In this document: piece after piece, positions 34,543 to 54,112 of the stretch
Numbering within the stretch: position 1 is the first letter of the stretch
Layout of the letters: every line of letters starts with the position of its first letter
Assembly (NCBI RefSeq): GCF_036320965.1
Contig: NC_092224.1
Location: forward strand, 102,566,948-102,630,947
From: Panulirus ornatus
Taxonomy: Eukaryota; Arthropoda; Malacostraca; Decapoda; Palinuridae
DNA: 64,000 bases
Reading direction: 5' to 3'
Notes under the pieces: generated by a model
Told to the model about the DNA's origin: nothing
Databases searched by the model: none
What the model saw: only the letters and a program-made list of their open reading frames with translations
Position numbers and translations under genes: made by a program

Positions 34543-37170
34543 TTTTATTACGACACATCTCTCTTTCCCTATTATCACTTACTCGATCAAACCACCTCAC
34601 ACCACATATTGTCCTCAAACATCTCATTTCCAGCACATCCACCCTCCTGCGCACAAATCTATCCATAGCCCACGCCTCGCAACCATATAACATTGTTAGA
34701 ATCACTATTCCTTTAAAAATACCCATTTTGCTCTCGGAGATAATGTTCTTGACTTCCACACATTTTTCAACACTCCAGACCTTTCACCCCCTTCCCCACC
34801 CTATGATTCACTTCCGCTTCCATGGTTCCATCCACTGCCAAATCCACTCCAAGATATCTAAAACACTTTACTTCCTCCAGTTTTTCTCCATTTAAACTTA
34901 CCTCCTCATTGACTTATCCCTCAACCCTACTGTACCTAATAACCTTGCTCCTATTCACATTTACTCTCAGCTTTCTTCTTTCACACACTTTACCAAACTC
35001 AGTCACCAGGTTTTGTCGTTTCTCACCCGAATCAAACCCCAGCGCTGTATCATTAGCGAACAACAACTGACTCACTTCTCAAGCCCTCTCATCCATAACA
35101 GACTGCATACTTGCCCCTCACTCCAAAACTCTTCCAGTCACCTCTCTAAGAACCCCATACATAAACAAATTAATCAACCCTTGAGACAATAAGCACCCCA
35201 GCCGCAAACTGACATTTATCGAGAACCAATCAGTTTTCTCTCTTCCTACTTGTACATGTGCGTTACATCCTCGATTAAAAAATGTCACTGCTTTTAGCAA
35301 CTTGCCTCCTGCACCACATATTCTTAACATCTTCTATAGAAAATCTCTATCAACTCTATCCTATGCATTCTCCAGATCCATAAATGCTAAATACAAATCC
35401 ATTTCTTTTTCTAAGTACTTCTCACAACCGTACATCAAAGCATACACACCTTCTACCGCTTCTGAAACCACGCTGCTCTTCCCCAATCTGATGTTCATTA
35501 CACGCCTTCTCCCTCTCAATCAATACCCTCCCGTATAATATCCCAGGAATACTCAATTTGAGGACTCACCTTTATCCCCTTTGCCTTTGTACAATGGCAC
35601 TATGCAAGCATTCCGCCAATCCTAAGACATCTTACTATGAGCCATACATCCATTAAGTATCCTTTCCAACCACTCAACAACACAGTCACCCCCATTTTTA
35701 ATAAATCCCACTGCAATACCATCCAAACCCGCCGCCTTGCCGGCTTTCATCTTCTGCAAAGCTTTCACTATCTCTTCTCTGTTTACCAAAACTTTCTCCA
35801 TAACCCTTTCACTTCGCAAACCAACTCGACCAAAGCACCCTATATATGCCACTCTATCATCTAACACATTCAACAAACCTTCAAAATACTCGCTGCACCT
35901 TCTCACATCACCACTACTTCTTATTACCTTCACATTTGGACCCTTCACTGATGTTCCCATTAGTTTTCTTGTTTTGCGCAATTTATTTGCCTCCTTCCAA
36001 AACATCTTTTTATCCTCCCTAAAATTAAATGATGCTCTCTCACCCAACTCTCATTTGTCCTCTATTTCATCTTTTACACCTTTCTCTTGACCTCCTGCCT
36101 CTTTCTTTTATACATATCCTAGTCGTTTGCACTATTTTCCAACAAAAATTGTCCAAATGCCTCTCTCTTCCATTTCGCTAATAAATCTACTTCTTTAACC
36201 CACCACTCACTACCCTTTCTAATCTGCCCATCTCCCACGCTTCTCATGCCACAAGCATCTTTTGTGCAATCCATCACTGCTTCCTTAAATACATCCCATT
36301 ACTCCCCCACTCCCCTCACATCCTTTGCTCTCACCTTTTTCCATTCTATACACAGTCTCTCCTGGTATTTCCTCACACAAGTCTCCGTCCCAATCTCACT
36401 TACTCTCACCACTCTCTTCACCCCAACAATATCTCTTCTTTTCTGAAAACATCTACAAATCTTCCCATTCGCTTCCACAAGATAATGATAAGGCATCCCT
36501 CCAGTTGCACCTCTCAGCACATTAACATCTAAAAGTCTCTCTTTCCCGCGCCTATCAATTAACACGTAAAGCTCTTTGGCCATCTCTTCTACTCACATAC
36601 GTATACTTATGTATATCTCTATTTCTAAAACTAGTATTCCCAGTTACCAATATTTCCCAAACACACAAATCTACAAACACTTCACCGTTTCCAATACAAC
36701 CCTGAACACCCCATGTACACCAATTATTCTCTTAACCGCCACATTACTCACCTTTGTATTCAAATCATCCTTCACTATAACCTGGTCTCGTGCATCAAAA
36801 CTACTTACACACTCATTCAGCTGTTTCCAAAACACTTGCCTCTCATGATCTTTCTTCTCATGCCCAAGTACATAGGCACCAATAATCACCCATCTCTCTC
36901 CATCCACTTTCAGTTTTACCCAAACCACTCTAGAGTATACTTTCGTACACTCTATCACATATTCCAATCACTCCTGTTTCAGGAGTAGGCCTACTCCTTC
37001 CCTTGCTCTTGTCCTCTCAACGACCCCTGACTCTACTACCAAAACAATCCCAAACCACTCGTCTCCCTTACCCTTGAGTTCGTTTCACTCAGAGAAAACC
37101 TTCGACCTGGATCCTTTCCGCAAAAATACTACCTATCTCTCCTGTTTCTCACCTTGGTTACATACATACA
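34543..37170 (-). mobile_element. RTE-like LINE, older copy including endonuclease N-terminus
   Basis: This is the only copy that reaches the upstream half of the APE endonuclease. On the minus strand, broken frames read VGLLL, RVVWVKLKVDGERWVIIGAY (36671-36967), QLNECVSSFDARDQVIV, then VLIDRRGKERLLDVNVLRGA with MPYHYLVEANGK (36299-36583), the linker, [20 protein letters not shown] sequence (35622-36047) and RT blocks to the gap. It is heavily substituted relative to the other copies. The SDH signature reads PYH and GDLNA reads DDLNT, so the endonuclease is dead. The 3' end lies in or beyond the gap. An 18-bp palindrome occurs at 36981-36998. Confidence 0.8.
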
Positions 37171-41397
<4,227 letters not shown>

Positions 41398-41590
41398 TAA
41401 AATATAATATAGATATATATATATATTATATATATATATATAATATATATATCTATATATATATATATATTATATATATATTATATATATAATATATATA
41501 TATATATAATATATACAGCATATATATATATATATATAAATATAATCTAAAATATATTATAAATAATATATATAATAATATATATATAAT
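41398..41590. repeat. Irregular (TA)n
   Basis: TA-rich sequence with many AA/TT slips, the noisy counterpart of 39372-39567. Confidence 0.9.
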
Positions 41591-43305
41591 GGGCTTTGTC
41601 GCTGTCCCCCGCTTAGCGAGGAAACCACAATGAACATAATATGAAAGAAATGGCCCAACCCACCCTCATACACATGTATATACCCTCTGCACACGCCTAA
41701 TAACGTACCTATACATCTCAAGGTATAAATTTATAATACAACACACAACATACACATATATAACACATGTAAATAATACATACTGTCTGCCTTATTCATT
41801 CCCATACCCTACCTCGCCACACATGAAATAAAACAAACCCCACCCCCGACATGTGCGAAGGTAACGCTAGAAAAGAAAACAAGCCACATTCTTTTACACT
41901 ATGTCTCTAATCTATCAGGCAACAGTCCACCAAAACCAAAGCTCCCTTTCCACATCCAGGCCCCAAAGATCTTTCCATGGTTTACCCCAGACCTTCACCT
42001 GCCCTGGTTCAATCCATGGCAGCCACGTCGACCGTATACCAACATCGTCCAATTCACTCTAAGCCTTGGCACGCCTTTCACCCTCCTGCATGTTCAGCTC
42101 CGATCACGCTCAAAATCTTTTTCACTCCTCTAATCCACCATCCAATTTGGTCTCCCCACCTTCTCCTCGTTCCCTCGCACCTCTGACACATATAATCCTC
42201 ATGTCCAAATCTTACCTCACTCTTTCTCTATTCTCTACATGTAACCAAACTATTATCAAAACAAAAACACTTTCTTCTGCTCTCTCAACCACACTTTTTT
42301 CATACCACAATCTCTCTTACACTATTATAAACTTACTCGATCAAACCCCCTCACACTACATATTGTCCTCAAACATCTCATTTCCAGCACATCCATCCTC
42401 TCCGCACAACTCCATCCATGAGCCCACGCCTCGCAACATAATACATTGTTTGGAAAACGACTATTCCTTCAAACATACCAATTTCTCTTTCCAGATAATG
42501 TAATCTCGACTTCCACACATTTTTCAACGCTCCCAGAACTTTCGCTCCCTCCCCCACCACTATGTTCACTCCTGCTTCCATTGTTCCATCCGCGGCCAAA
42601 TCATCCTCCCAATATCTAAAACACTTCACTTCCTCCATTTTTTCCTCCATTCACACGTTCCTCCCCAATTGACTTGTCCCTCAACCCTACAGTACCTAAT
42701 AACCTTCCTCTTATTCACAATACTGCCTCAGCTTTCTTTACCCACACTATACTAAACTCAGTCACCAGCTCTTAAGTTTCGTCACATATCCACAACCAAC
42801 GCTGTAAGTCATTCAGCAAACAACAACTAACACACTTCCAAGCTCACTCATCCACAACAGACAAGATACTTCCTCCCTTTTTCCAAAACACTTGCATTCA
42901 CATCTAACAACCCCTTCATAAACAAATTAAACAACCATGAGACATCACACATCCATGCCGCAAAACACATTCACTTAGACCAATCACTTTGCTCTCTTCC
43001 TACACGTATACATGCCTTACATCCTCGATAAAAACGTTTCCACTGCTTCTAACAACTTGCCTCCCACACCATAATTCTTAATACCGTTCCACAGAGCAAA
43101 TCTCTATCAACTCTATCATATACCTTCTCCAATCCATAAATGCTATATACAAATCCATTTGCATTTCTAAGTGTTTCCATTACATTCTTCAAAGCAAACC
43201 ACCACTGATCCACACATCCTCTACCACTTCTGAAACCACACCGCGCTTCCCTAATCTGATGCTCTGTACATGCCTTAACCCCCTCTCAACCATACCTTCC
43301 CATAC
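41591..43305 (-). mobile_element. RTE-like LINE, indel-rich repeat of 39568-41397 ending at gap
   Basis: The order and detail match the preceding copy (variant 3' UTR, extra segment, RT) but with a small indel every few tens of bases, so no frame survives. The pattern is that of uncorrected long-read sequence, and it ends at a 100-N gap inside the [12 protein letters not shown] region. Confidence 0.8.
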
Positions 43306-43405
43306 NNNNNNNNNNNNNNNNNNNNNNNNNNNNNNNNNNNNNNNNNNNNNNNNNNNNNNNNNNNNNNNNNNNNNNNNNNNNNNNNNNNNNNNNNNNNNNN
43401 NNNNN
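43306..43405. other. Assembly gap (100 N) with inverted LINE flanks
   Basis: Exactly 100 N. The LINE on the left (minus) and the LINE on the right (plus) both end at the same internal position, PGKLYGRV. Confidence 0.99.
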
Positions 43406-45949
<2,544 letters not shown>

Positions 45950-48649
45950 CACCAGAGGTGTACCTCTGTGTTACTCATAGGAAACGCTTTTGGCAGGAAA
46001 AGCTCCCATGTACCCTCTGTCACTCAAGGGAGGCGCACGTGGAAGGATATCCTCAAGCGTACCCATGAGTTACTCTAGGGAGGTGCGTGAGGCAACGAGT
46101 CCTCAAGTGAATTCCTGTATTAGTTTAGAATGGAGCATGTTGCAGGATATCCTCATATGTACTTCTGTTTTACTCTAGGGAGATTCATATGACAGGACCT
46201 CCTCACATGTACCCCTGTGTTACTCTGTGGAAGCACAAGTAGCAGGACGTCCTTACACGCAACACTGTTAATCTTTGGAAACGCATGTGGCAGTACGTCT
46301 TCACAAGTACCCCTATGTTACTCTAGCGACGTGCATGTGGCAGGACTTCCATCCATATGCCCCTTTGTTACTCTAAGAAGTTGCGCGTATTTGGCAGGAC
46401 CTCTCACATGTATCGCTGTTTTACTCGAGGGAGGCGCATGTGGCAAGACGTACTCACATATACCCCTCTTTTGCTCTAGGGAGGAGCATGTGACAGGAAG
46501 TCCTCACATGTAACCCTGTCTTACTCTAGAGAGATGCACGCGGCAGGATGTCCTCTAACGTACCCGTGTGTTACTCTTGGGAGGTGCAAATGCCTGGACG
46601 TCCTCAAGTGAATCCCTGTGCTACTCTAGGGAGGAGCATATGGTAAGACATCCTCACATATATCTCAGTGTTACTCTTGGGAGAAATATGTGTCAGGAGG
46701 TCCCCTCATGTACCTCTGTGTCACTCTCGGGAGGCGCATGTGGCCGTACGTTCTTACATATGCCCCTATGTTACTCTAAGGAGGCGTTTGTGGCAGGACG
46801 TCCTCACATGTACCCTTGTGTTACTTTATGGAGGTGCATGTGACAGGATGTCTTCGCCTGCACCCCTGTGTTACTCTAAGGAGGTTCATGTGGTAGGACA
46901 TCCACACATGTGCTCCTTGGTTACTCTATGAAGGTTCATGTGGCTTGACGTCATAGTATGTAATACTGTGTTACTCGAGAGAGGCAAACGTGGCAATACG
47001 TCCTTACATATGTCCTGGAGTTACTCCAGGGAGGCTTATATGGCAAGACGGTCTTCGCATGTTTCCTTGTGTTACCATAGGGAGGAGCACGTGGCAGGAT
47101 GCACTCACATGTATCGCTGTGTTACTCAAAGGAAGCGTATGTGATTTAACGTCCTCACATGTACATACCTCTGTGTTACCCTTTGTGGGGGCATGTGGCA
47201 GGACGGGCTCTCATGTACCTCTCTATTACTCTAGGGAGGTGCATGTGTTAGGACGTCCTCATATGTACCCATGTGTTACTCTTGGGAGGCGTGTGTGGCA
47301 GGAAGTCCTCAGATGTACCCTTGCTTTTCTATAGGGAGGCGCATTTGGCATGACGTCTTCACAAGGACCTCTGTGTTACTCGAGGAAGGGGGATGTGGCA
47401 TGACGTCTTCACATATACATTTCTGGTATTCTAGGGAAGAGCATGTGGTAGGACATCCTCATATGTACCCCTGTGCTATTCTTTGTAGTCGCATGTGGCA
47501 GGACGTCTTAACATGTACCCCTGTGTTGATTTAGGGGAATACTTGCGGCAGGACGTCCTTATATATGCTCCTGTCTTACTCATTGGAGGTGCATGTGGCA
47601 GGACGTCCTCGATGTACCCCTTTGTTTTTCTAGGGAGGCGCATTTGGTTGGACGTCCTCACATGTACCACAGTGTAACTATAGTGAGGCGCATATGGCTG
47701 GACATCCTGACATCTACCTCTGTGCTTCTTTAGGGAGACGCATGTGGCAAGACAACCTCGCATCTACCCCTGTATTTCTCTACGTGGCAGGACGTTCTTA
47801 CATGTGCCCCTGTGTTACTCTCGAGAATCGTATGTGGCAGGGCGTCCTCAGATGTACCTCTATGTTACTTTAGGGAGGCACTTGTGGCAGGACGGGCTCA
47901 CATGTACCCCTGTCGTACTCTAGAGAGGCTCGTGTGGCAAGATGTCCCCACGTGTACTCGTGTGTTACTCAAGAGAGGTGTGTGGCAGGACATCCTCACA
48001 TGTACCACTACATGTTACTCTAGGGAGGCGCATATGTTAGGACGTCCTCACATAAACCCCTGTGCTATTCTAGGAGAGGGGAATGTCGGATGACGCCCTC
48101 GCATGTACCTTTGTGTTACTCCAGGGAGGGGACTGAGTCAGGACATCCTCACATGTACCCCTGTATTAGTCTAGGGTAGGGTATGCGGAAGGACGTCCTC
48201 ACATATACATCTGTTATTCTAGTGAGGGACATTTGGCAGGACATCCTTATATTCACCCCTGTGTTAATCGTGCATGTGACAGGACGTCTTCACGTGTCCC
48301 TCTGTGTTACTCTAGGGAGGCACATGTGACAGGATATCCTTACTTATGCCCTGTGTTACTGTAGGTATAAGCATTTGGCAGGACGTCCTCGAATGTATCC
48401 CTTTGTTGCTCAAGGAAGGTGCAGGTGGCAGGACGTCATCATATTTACCCCTGTGTTACTCTAGGGAGGCAGTTTTGGTTGAACGTCCTTACATGTGTCC
48501 CTGTGTTACTCTGTGGAGGGGCATAAGTCAGGAAGTCCTCGGAAGTATCCCTGTGCTACTTTAGGGCACGTGTGACAGGCCTGCCTACCATTTACCCCTC
48601 TGTTACTCTAAGGAGGCGACTGTGGCAGGACGTCCTCACATGTACCCAT

Positions 48650-48685
48650 GTTTTTTTTTTTTTTTTTTTTCTTTTTTTTTTTTTT
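48650..48685. repeat. Poly-T run inside the minisatellite
   Basis: About 35 T with a single C replace the GTTACTCT part of one unit. The flanking unit halves are otherwise in register, which suggests expansion or insertion of a homopolymer at that site. Confidence 0.85.
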
Positions 48686-49819
48686 AGGGACGCGCATGTG
48701 GCACGACTTCCTCACATATAACCCTGTGTTACTTTAAGGAGGGACTTGTGGAATGACGTCCTAACGTGTACCCCCCTGTTACTCTAGGGACGTAAATGTT
48801 GCACTATGTCTTAATATATACATCTCTGTTATTCTAGAGAGGGGCAGTTGGCAAGTTAATCTATGTCGGCCCATGTGGCAGGACGTCTTCACACATACCT
48901 CTGTTACTCTAGGGAGGCACATGTGGCAGAAGGCCCTTACATATGCCCTTGTGTTACTCAAGGGAGGCGCATTTGGCAGGACATCCTCGAATGTACCCCT
49001 GTGTTACTCTACGGAGGTGCATGTGGCAGGGCGTCTTCATATGTGCCTCTGTTTTACTCTAGAAAGGAGGATGTGGCGGACGTCCTCACATGTGCCATTG
49101 TGTTACTCAAGGGAGGCGTTGTGGTTGGACGTTCTCTCATGTGCTTCTGTGTTACTCTTGGGAGGCGTGTGTGGCAGGACAACCTCACATGTACTCCTGT
49201 GTTACTTAAGGGAGGCACACGTTGCAGGATACCCTCAAGCGTACCGGTGTGTTACTCTAGGGAGCTGCATGTGGCAGGACATCCTCACGTGAATCGCTGC
49301 GTTACTATAGGGATGGACATGTGGCAGGACTTCTTCACATGTACCTCTGTGTTACTCAAGGAATGGGTAAGTGGTAGGACATCCTCACATGTATATCTGT
49401 GTTTTTCTGGGGATGGGCATGTGGCAGGACGTCTTCAAATGTATCTCTGTGCGACTCTGCGGAAGCACATGGGTCAGTAATTCTTCATTTGTATTCGTTT
49501 GTCACTTTAGGGCAGTACATGTAGTTGGACATCCTCACATGTACATCTACTTTACTCTAGGGAGGCGCATGTGGCAGGAGGTCCTCATATGTACCCATCT
49601 GCTACTCTACGAAGGTGCCTGTGGCTGGACGTTCTCATATGTACCCCTGTGCTACTCTCGAGAGGAGTTGTGGCTTGAAGTCCTCACATGTACCCTTATG
49701 TTACTCTAGGGAGGCGCATGTGACAGGAAGGGCTCACATGTACCCTTCGCTTACTCTAGGGGGGTACACGTGGCAAGACCCCTCACCTGTACCTTTGTGT
49801 CACTCTAGAAATCTTCGTT

Positions 49820-52800
49820 TGGCAGGACGTCCTCACATGTACTACTATTACTCTAGGGAGGCACATGTGTTAGCACATGTGTGAACCCCTGTGTTACTCT
49901 AGGGAGTATCGTGTGGAAGGATGTCCTCACATGTACCCCAATGTTACTCTAGGGAGGCGCATGTAGTAGGATATCCTCACTAGTACCTCTGCGTTATTCT
50001 AGTGAGGGGAACGTAGCACGACGTCCTCACTTGTACCTCTGTGTTAATCTAAGGAGGGGTGTCAGGCAGGACATTCGCACATTTGCCCCTGTATTACTTT
50101 AGGGAGGGGCATATGGCAAGATGTTATTCTAGGAAGGGACAGTTGGAAGGACGTCCTCCCATGTACACCTGCGTTACTCTATGTAGGTGCATGTTGCAGG
50201 ACGTCCTCACTTGTACCTGTTTATTACTCTTGATAGGCACATGTGGCAAGACATCCTTGAATGTACCTTTTTCACATTAGGGAGGAGCATGTGGTTGGAA
50301 GTCCTCACATTTACTCATGTGTTAATCTAGGGAGGCGCTTTTGGCAGGGTTTCCTCACATGTGCCTCTGTGTTTCTCTATAGAGGGGCATATGTCAGGAA
50401 GTCATCGGAAGTACCCCTGTGCAACTCTAGGGAGGCGCATGTGCCAGGCCGTCCTACCATTTGCACCTTTGTTACTCTAAGGAGGCACATATAGCAGGGC
50501 GTCCTCACATGTACCCCTATTTTACTTTAGGGAGGCGTCTGTTGGAGGACCTTTTTACATATGCCCCTGTATTACTCTAGGGAGGGGCATGTGGCAGGAT
50601 GTATTCACATTACCTTTCTGTTTCTCTACGGAGGCGCGTGTGGCAGAGTCTTTCCATGTGCCTCTGTGTTACTCTAGAGAGGAGCATGTGGCAACACTTC
50701 CTTACAATTGCCCCTTTGTTACTCTGTGTAGGCGTATGCAGCAGGACGTTCTCACATGTTCTCCTGTGTTACTTTGGGGACCCGCAAGCGGCAGGATGTC
50801 CTCACATGTACCCTTGAGACAATCAAAGGAGGTACGTATAGCAGGACGTTCTCGTATGCACCTCTGTGTTACTCTAGTGAGGTGCATGCGATGCAATGTC
50901 ATCACATGTACCCATGCGTTTTACTCTAGGGAGGCGCATGCGTTAGGACGTCCTCGCGTGAACCTCATTGTTTCTCTAGGGAGGTGGGTGTGGAGGGACG
51001 TCTTTGTATGTACCCAGTGTTATCCTAAGCAGGCGCATATGGCAGGACGTCCTTACATGTTACTCTTGGGAGGGGCATGTGGCATCACGTCTTCACATGT
51101 ACCTTTGTGTTATTCTACGGAGGGCATGTGTCAGAACATCATCACATGTACTGCTGTTTTTCTCTATGTAGGCGCATGCGGCAAGGCGTCCTCACATGTA
51201 CCTCTTTGTTACTCTTCTGAGGCGCAATAGCAGGATGTTTCAACATGTACTTCTGTGATTTTCTGTGTAGACACATAAGGGAGGAAGTCCTTACATATGC
51301 CCTTGAGTTGCTCTAGGGAGGCCCATGTGGCAGGACGTCCTCAAATGTACCTCTTTGTTACACTTGGGAGCTATATGCAGCAGGACGTCTTTATATTTTT
51401 TACTCTTGGGGGGCTTTTGTGGCAGGAGGTCATCACATGTGCCCTGTGCTATTCTAGGGAGGCGCATGTGACAGGCCGTCCTACCGTGTGCCCTTCTGTT
51501 ACTATAAGGAGAAGCATGTGGCAGGACATCCTCACATGTACCCCTTTGTTACTTAAGGAAGGCGCATGTGGCAGGACGTGCTCACATATAACCTTGTGTT
51601 TCTCCAGGGAAAGACATATGGCATGACGTTTTCACATGTACCCTTATGTAACTCTAAGAATGCAAATGTGGCAGTTCTTTCTCACATGTACCCCTGTGTT
51701 ACTCTAGGGGGCACATATAACAGGACGTATTATTCTAAGGAAGCGTATGTGGCACTACCTCCTCACATGAACCCCTGAGTTACTCTAGGGGGCGCATGTG
51801 GGAGGACGTCCTAAAATGTATCCTTGTGTTACTCCTGGGAGGTGGATGTGGCACGATTTCCTCACATGTACCTCTGCGTTACTCAAGGCAGGCGCATTTG
51901 GCAGGATGTCCACGCATCTGGCGATGTGTTATTCTAGGAAGATGCACTTGTTACTCCAGGGAGGGGCAAGTGGCAGCACGTCAACATATGTGCCCCTCTG
52001 TTGCTCTAGCGAAGCGCGTGTGGCAGGATATCCACACACGTAACCCTTTGTTTCTTTAGGAAAGGACATTTGGCAGGACGTCTTTACCTGTACCTACCTC
52101 TGTGTTACTCTATCAAGGCTCATTTGGTGCAACGTCCTCAGATTTACCCGTGTTAATCTAAGGTGGCTCTTGTGGCAGGACGTCCTCACATTTACCCCTT
52201 TGTTACAGTAAGTAGGCGTATGCAGCAAGACGTTCTAAACTGTGCCCATCTCTTTAGGGAGGCGCAAGTAGCAGAATATCCTCATATATACCTATGTGTT
52301 ACTTTAAAAGGCGCATGTGAAAGGACGTCCTACATGTACCTTTATGTTTCTCTAGGGAAGGGCATGTGGCAGGACGTCCTCACATGTACTTCTGTGTTAC
52401 ATTAGGGAGGGGCATATGGTAAAACGTACTTATATATACCTCTGTGTTACTCTAGGGAGGCACATGTGATAGGAAGTTCTCACATGTACGTATGTGTTTT
52501 TCTAGGGAGGCGCAAGTGGTACGACATCCTCGTATACACCCCTTGTATTACTCGGGACGTGCATGTGGCAGGACGTCCTTACATGTACCCCTTTGTTACT
52601 GAACGGAGACACTTGTGGCAAGACGTCCTCATGTGTACCCATGTGTTACTCTAGGAAGGCGCATGTGTTAGAACGTCCTCACGTGAACCCCAATGTTAGT
52701 ATAGGGGGTGGGTGTGGAAGGAGGTCTTTATATGTACACCGGTGTTATTCTAAAGAGGCGCTTGTGTCAAGATGTCCTAACAAGTACCTCTGTGCTAGTC

Positions 52801-54112
52801 TAGGGCAGGGAATGTGGCATGACGTCCTCACATGTAGCTCTGTGTTACTCCTTGGATATGCATGTGGCAGGACGTCTTTACATGTACCTTTGTTTTATCA
52901 TAGGCCTGGGTATGTGGCAGGACATGTACCTCTGTGTTTCTCAATGTAGGTGCATATGGCAAGACGTCCTAACACGCACCTCTTTGTTACTCAGGCAAGT
53001 GTGTTACTCTAAGGAGGCCCATGTGGCTGGACTTCCTCGAATTTAAAATTTTTGTTACTCAGGGAAGTGCATTTAGCAGGAGGTCCTCACATGTGCCCCT
53101 GTGTTACTCTATGGAGGCGCATATATCAGGAAGTCCTTGGAAGTACCCCTGTGCTATTCTAAGGAGGCGCATGTGACAGAACGTTCTCACATGTAACCCT
53201 ATGTTACTCTAGAAAGAGGCTTGTGGCAGGATGTCCTCATATGTACCTCTGTGTTGCTCTAGGAAAGGGCGTGTGGCACGACATCCTCACATGTACATCT
53301 GTGTTACTCTTGGGATGTACATGTGGTAGAACGTTCTCACATTTGCCCCTTTGTTACTCTAAGGAGGCATGTATGTGGCAGGATATCCTCAAATGTACCT
53401 TTGTGATTCTCTAGAGAGAGGCATGTGACAATACGTCCTCATTATCGCAGGACGTCTTCACATGTACTTTTGTGTTACACTGGGGAGGGGCATGTGGTAA
53501 AATGTCCTCATATGTACCTCTGTGTTATTCTATGGAGCCACGTGTTATAGGATGTCCTACGATGTACGTATGTGTTACTCTAGGGAGGTGCATATGGCAT
53601 GACGTCCTCATATATACCCTTGTGCTACTCTAGGGAGGTGCATGAGGCAAGACATTTACCACTTTGTTTCTTTACGGAGGCACCTGTGGCAGGACTTCCT
53701 CACATGTACCCCTCTATTACTCTAGGAAGGTGCATGTGGAAGGACGTAGTCACATATGCCTCTGCGTTACTCTAGGTTGACCACGTGGGGCAGGACGTTT
53801 TTACATATGCCCCTGTGTTACTCTAAGGAGGGGCATGTGGAAGGTAGTACTCACATGTATCTCTGTCTTACTCTACGGAGGAGCCTGTGGCAGGAAGTCT
53901 TTACACATGCCTCTGTTTTTCTCTAGGGAGGCGCATGTGGCAGGACGTTCTCTATTACATCTGTGTTACTCTCGCGAGGTCATGTGGTTAAACCTCTAGC
54001 ATGTACCCTTTGTTATTAGGGAGACGCTGTAGTACTTCCTGTGTTACTCTAGGAGGGTCACGTGGCAAGACGTCCTCACCTGTACTTCATGTGTACTCTA
54101 GGAAGGAACTTG
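49820..54112. repeat. Minisatellite block, first copy of a 4.29-kb direct duplication
   Basis: From TGGCAGGACGTCCTCACATG at 49820 to about 53946 the sequence matches 54113-58240 with almost no change, although neighbouring 50-bp units differ clearly from one another. Differences seen are one base near 52549 (TATTACTCGG against TGTTACTCGG) and one G inserted near 55024. The last 166 bp (53947-54112) are a garbled version of the other copy's end. Confidence 0.85.

Noticed and set aside
36981..36998. 18-bp perfect palindrome AGGAGTAGGCCTACTCCT as a regulatory site
   Set aside because: It lies within the decayed LINE endonuclease coding region and is not repeated elsewhere in the window, so chance or coding origin is likelier.
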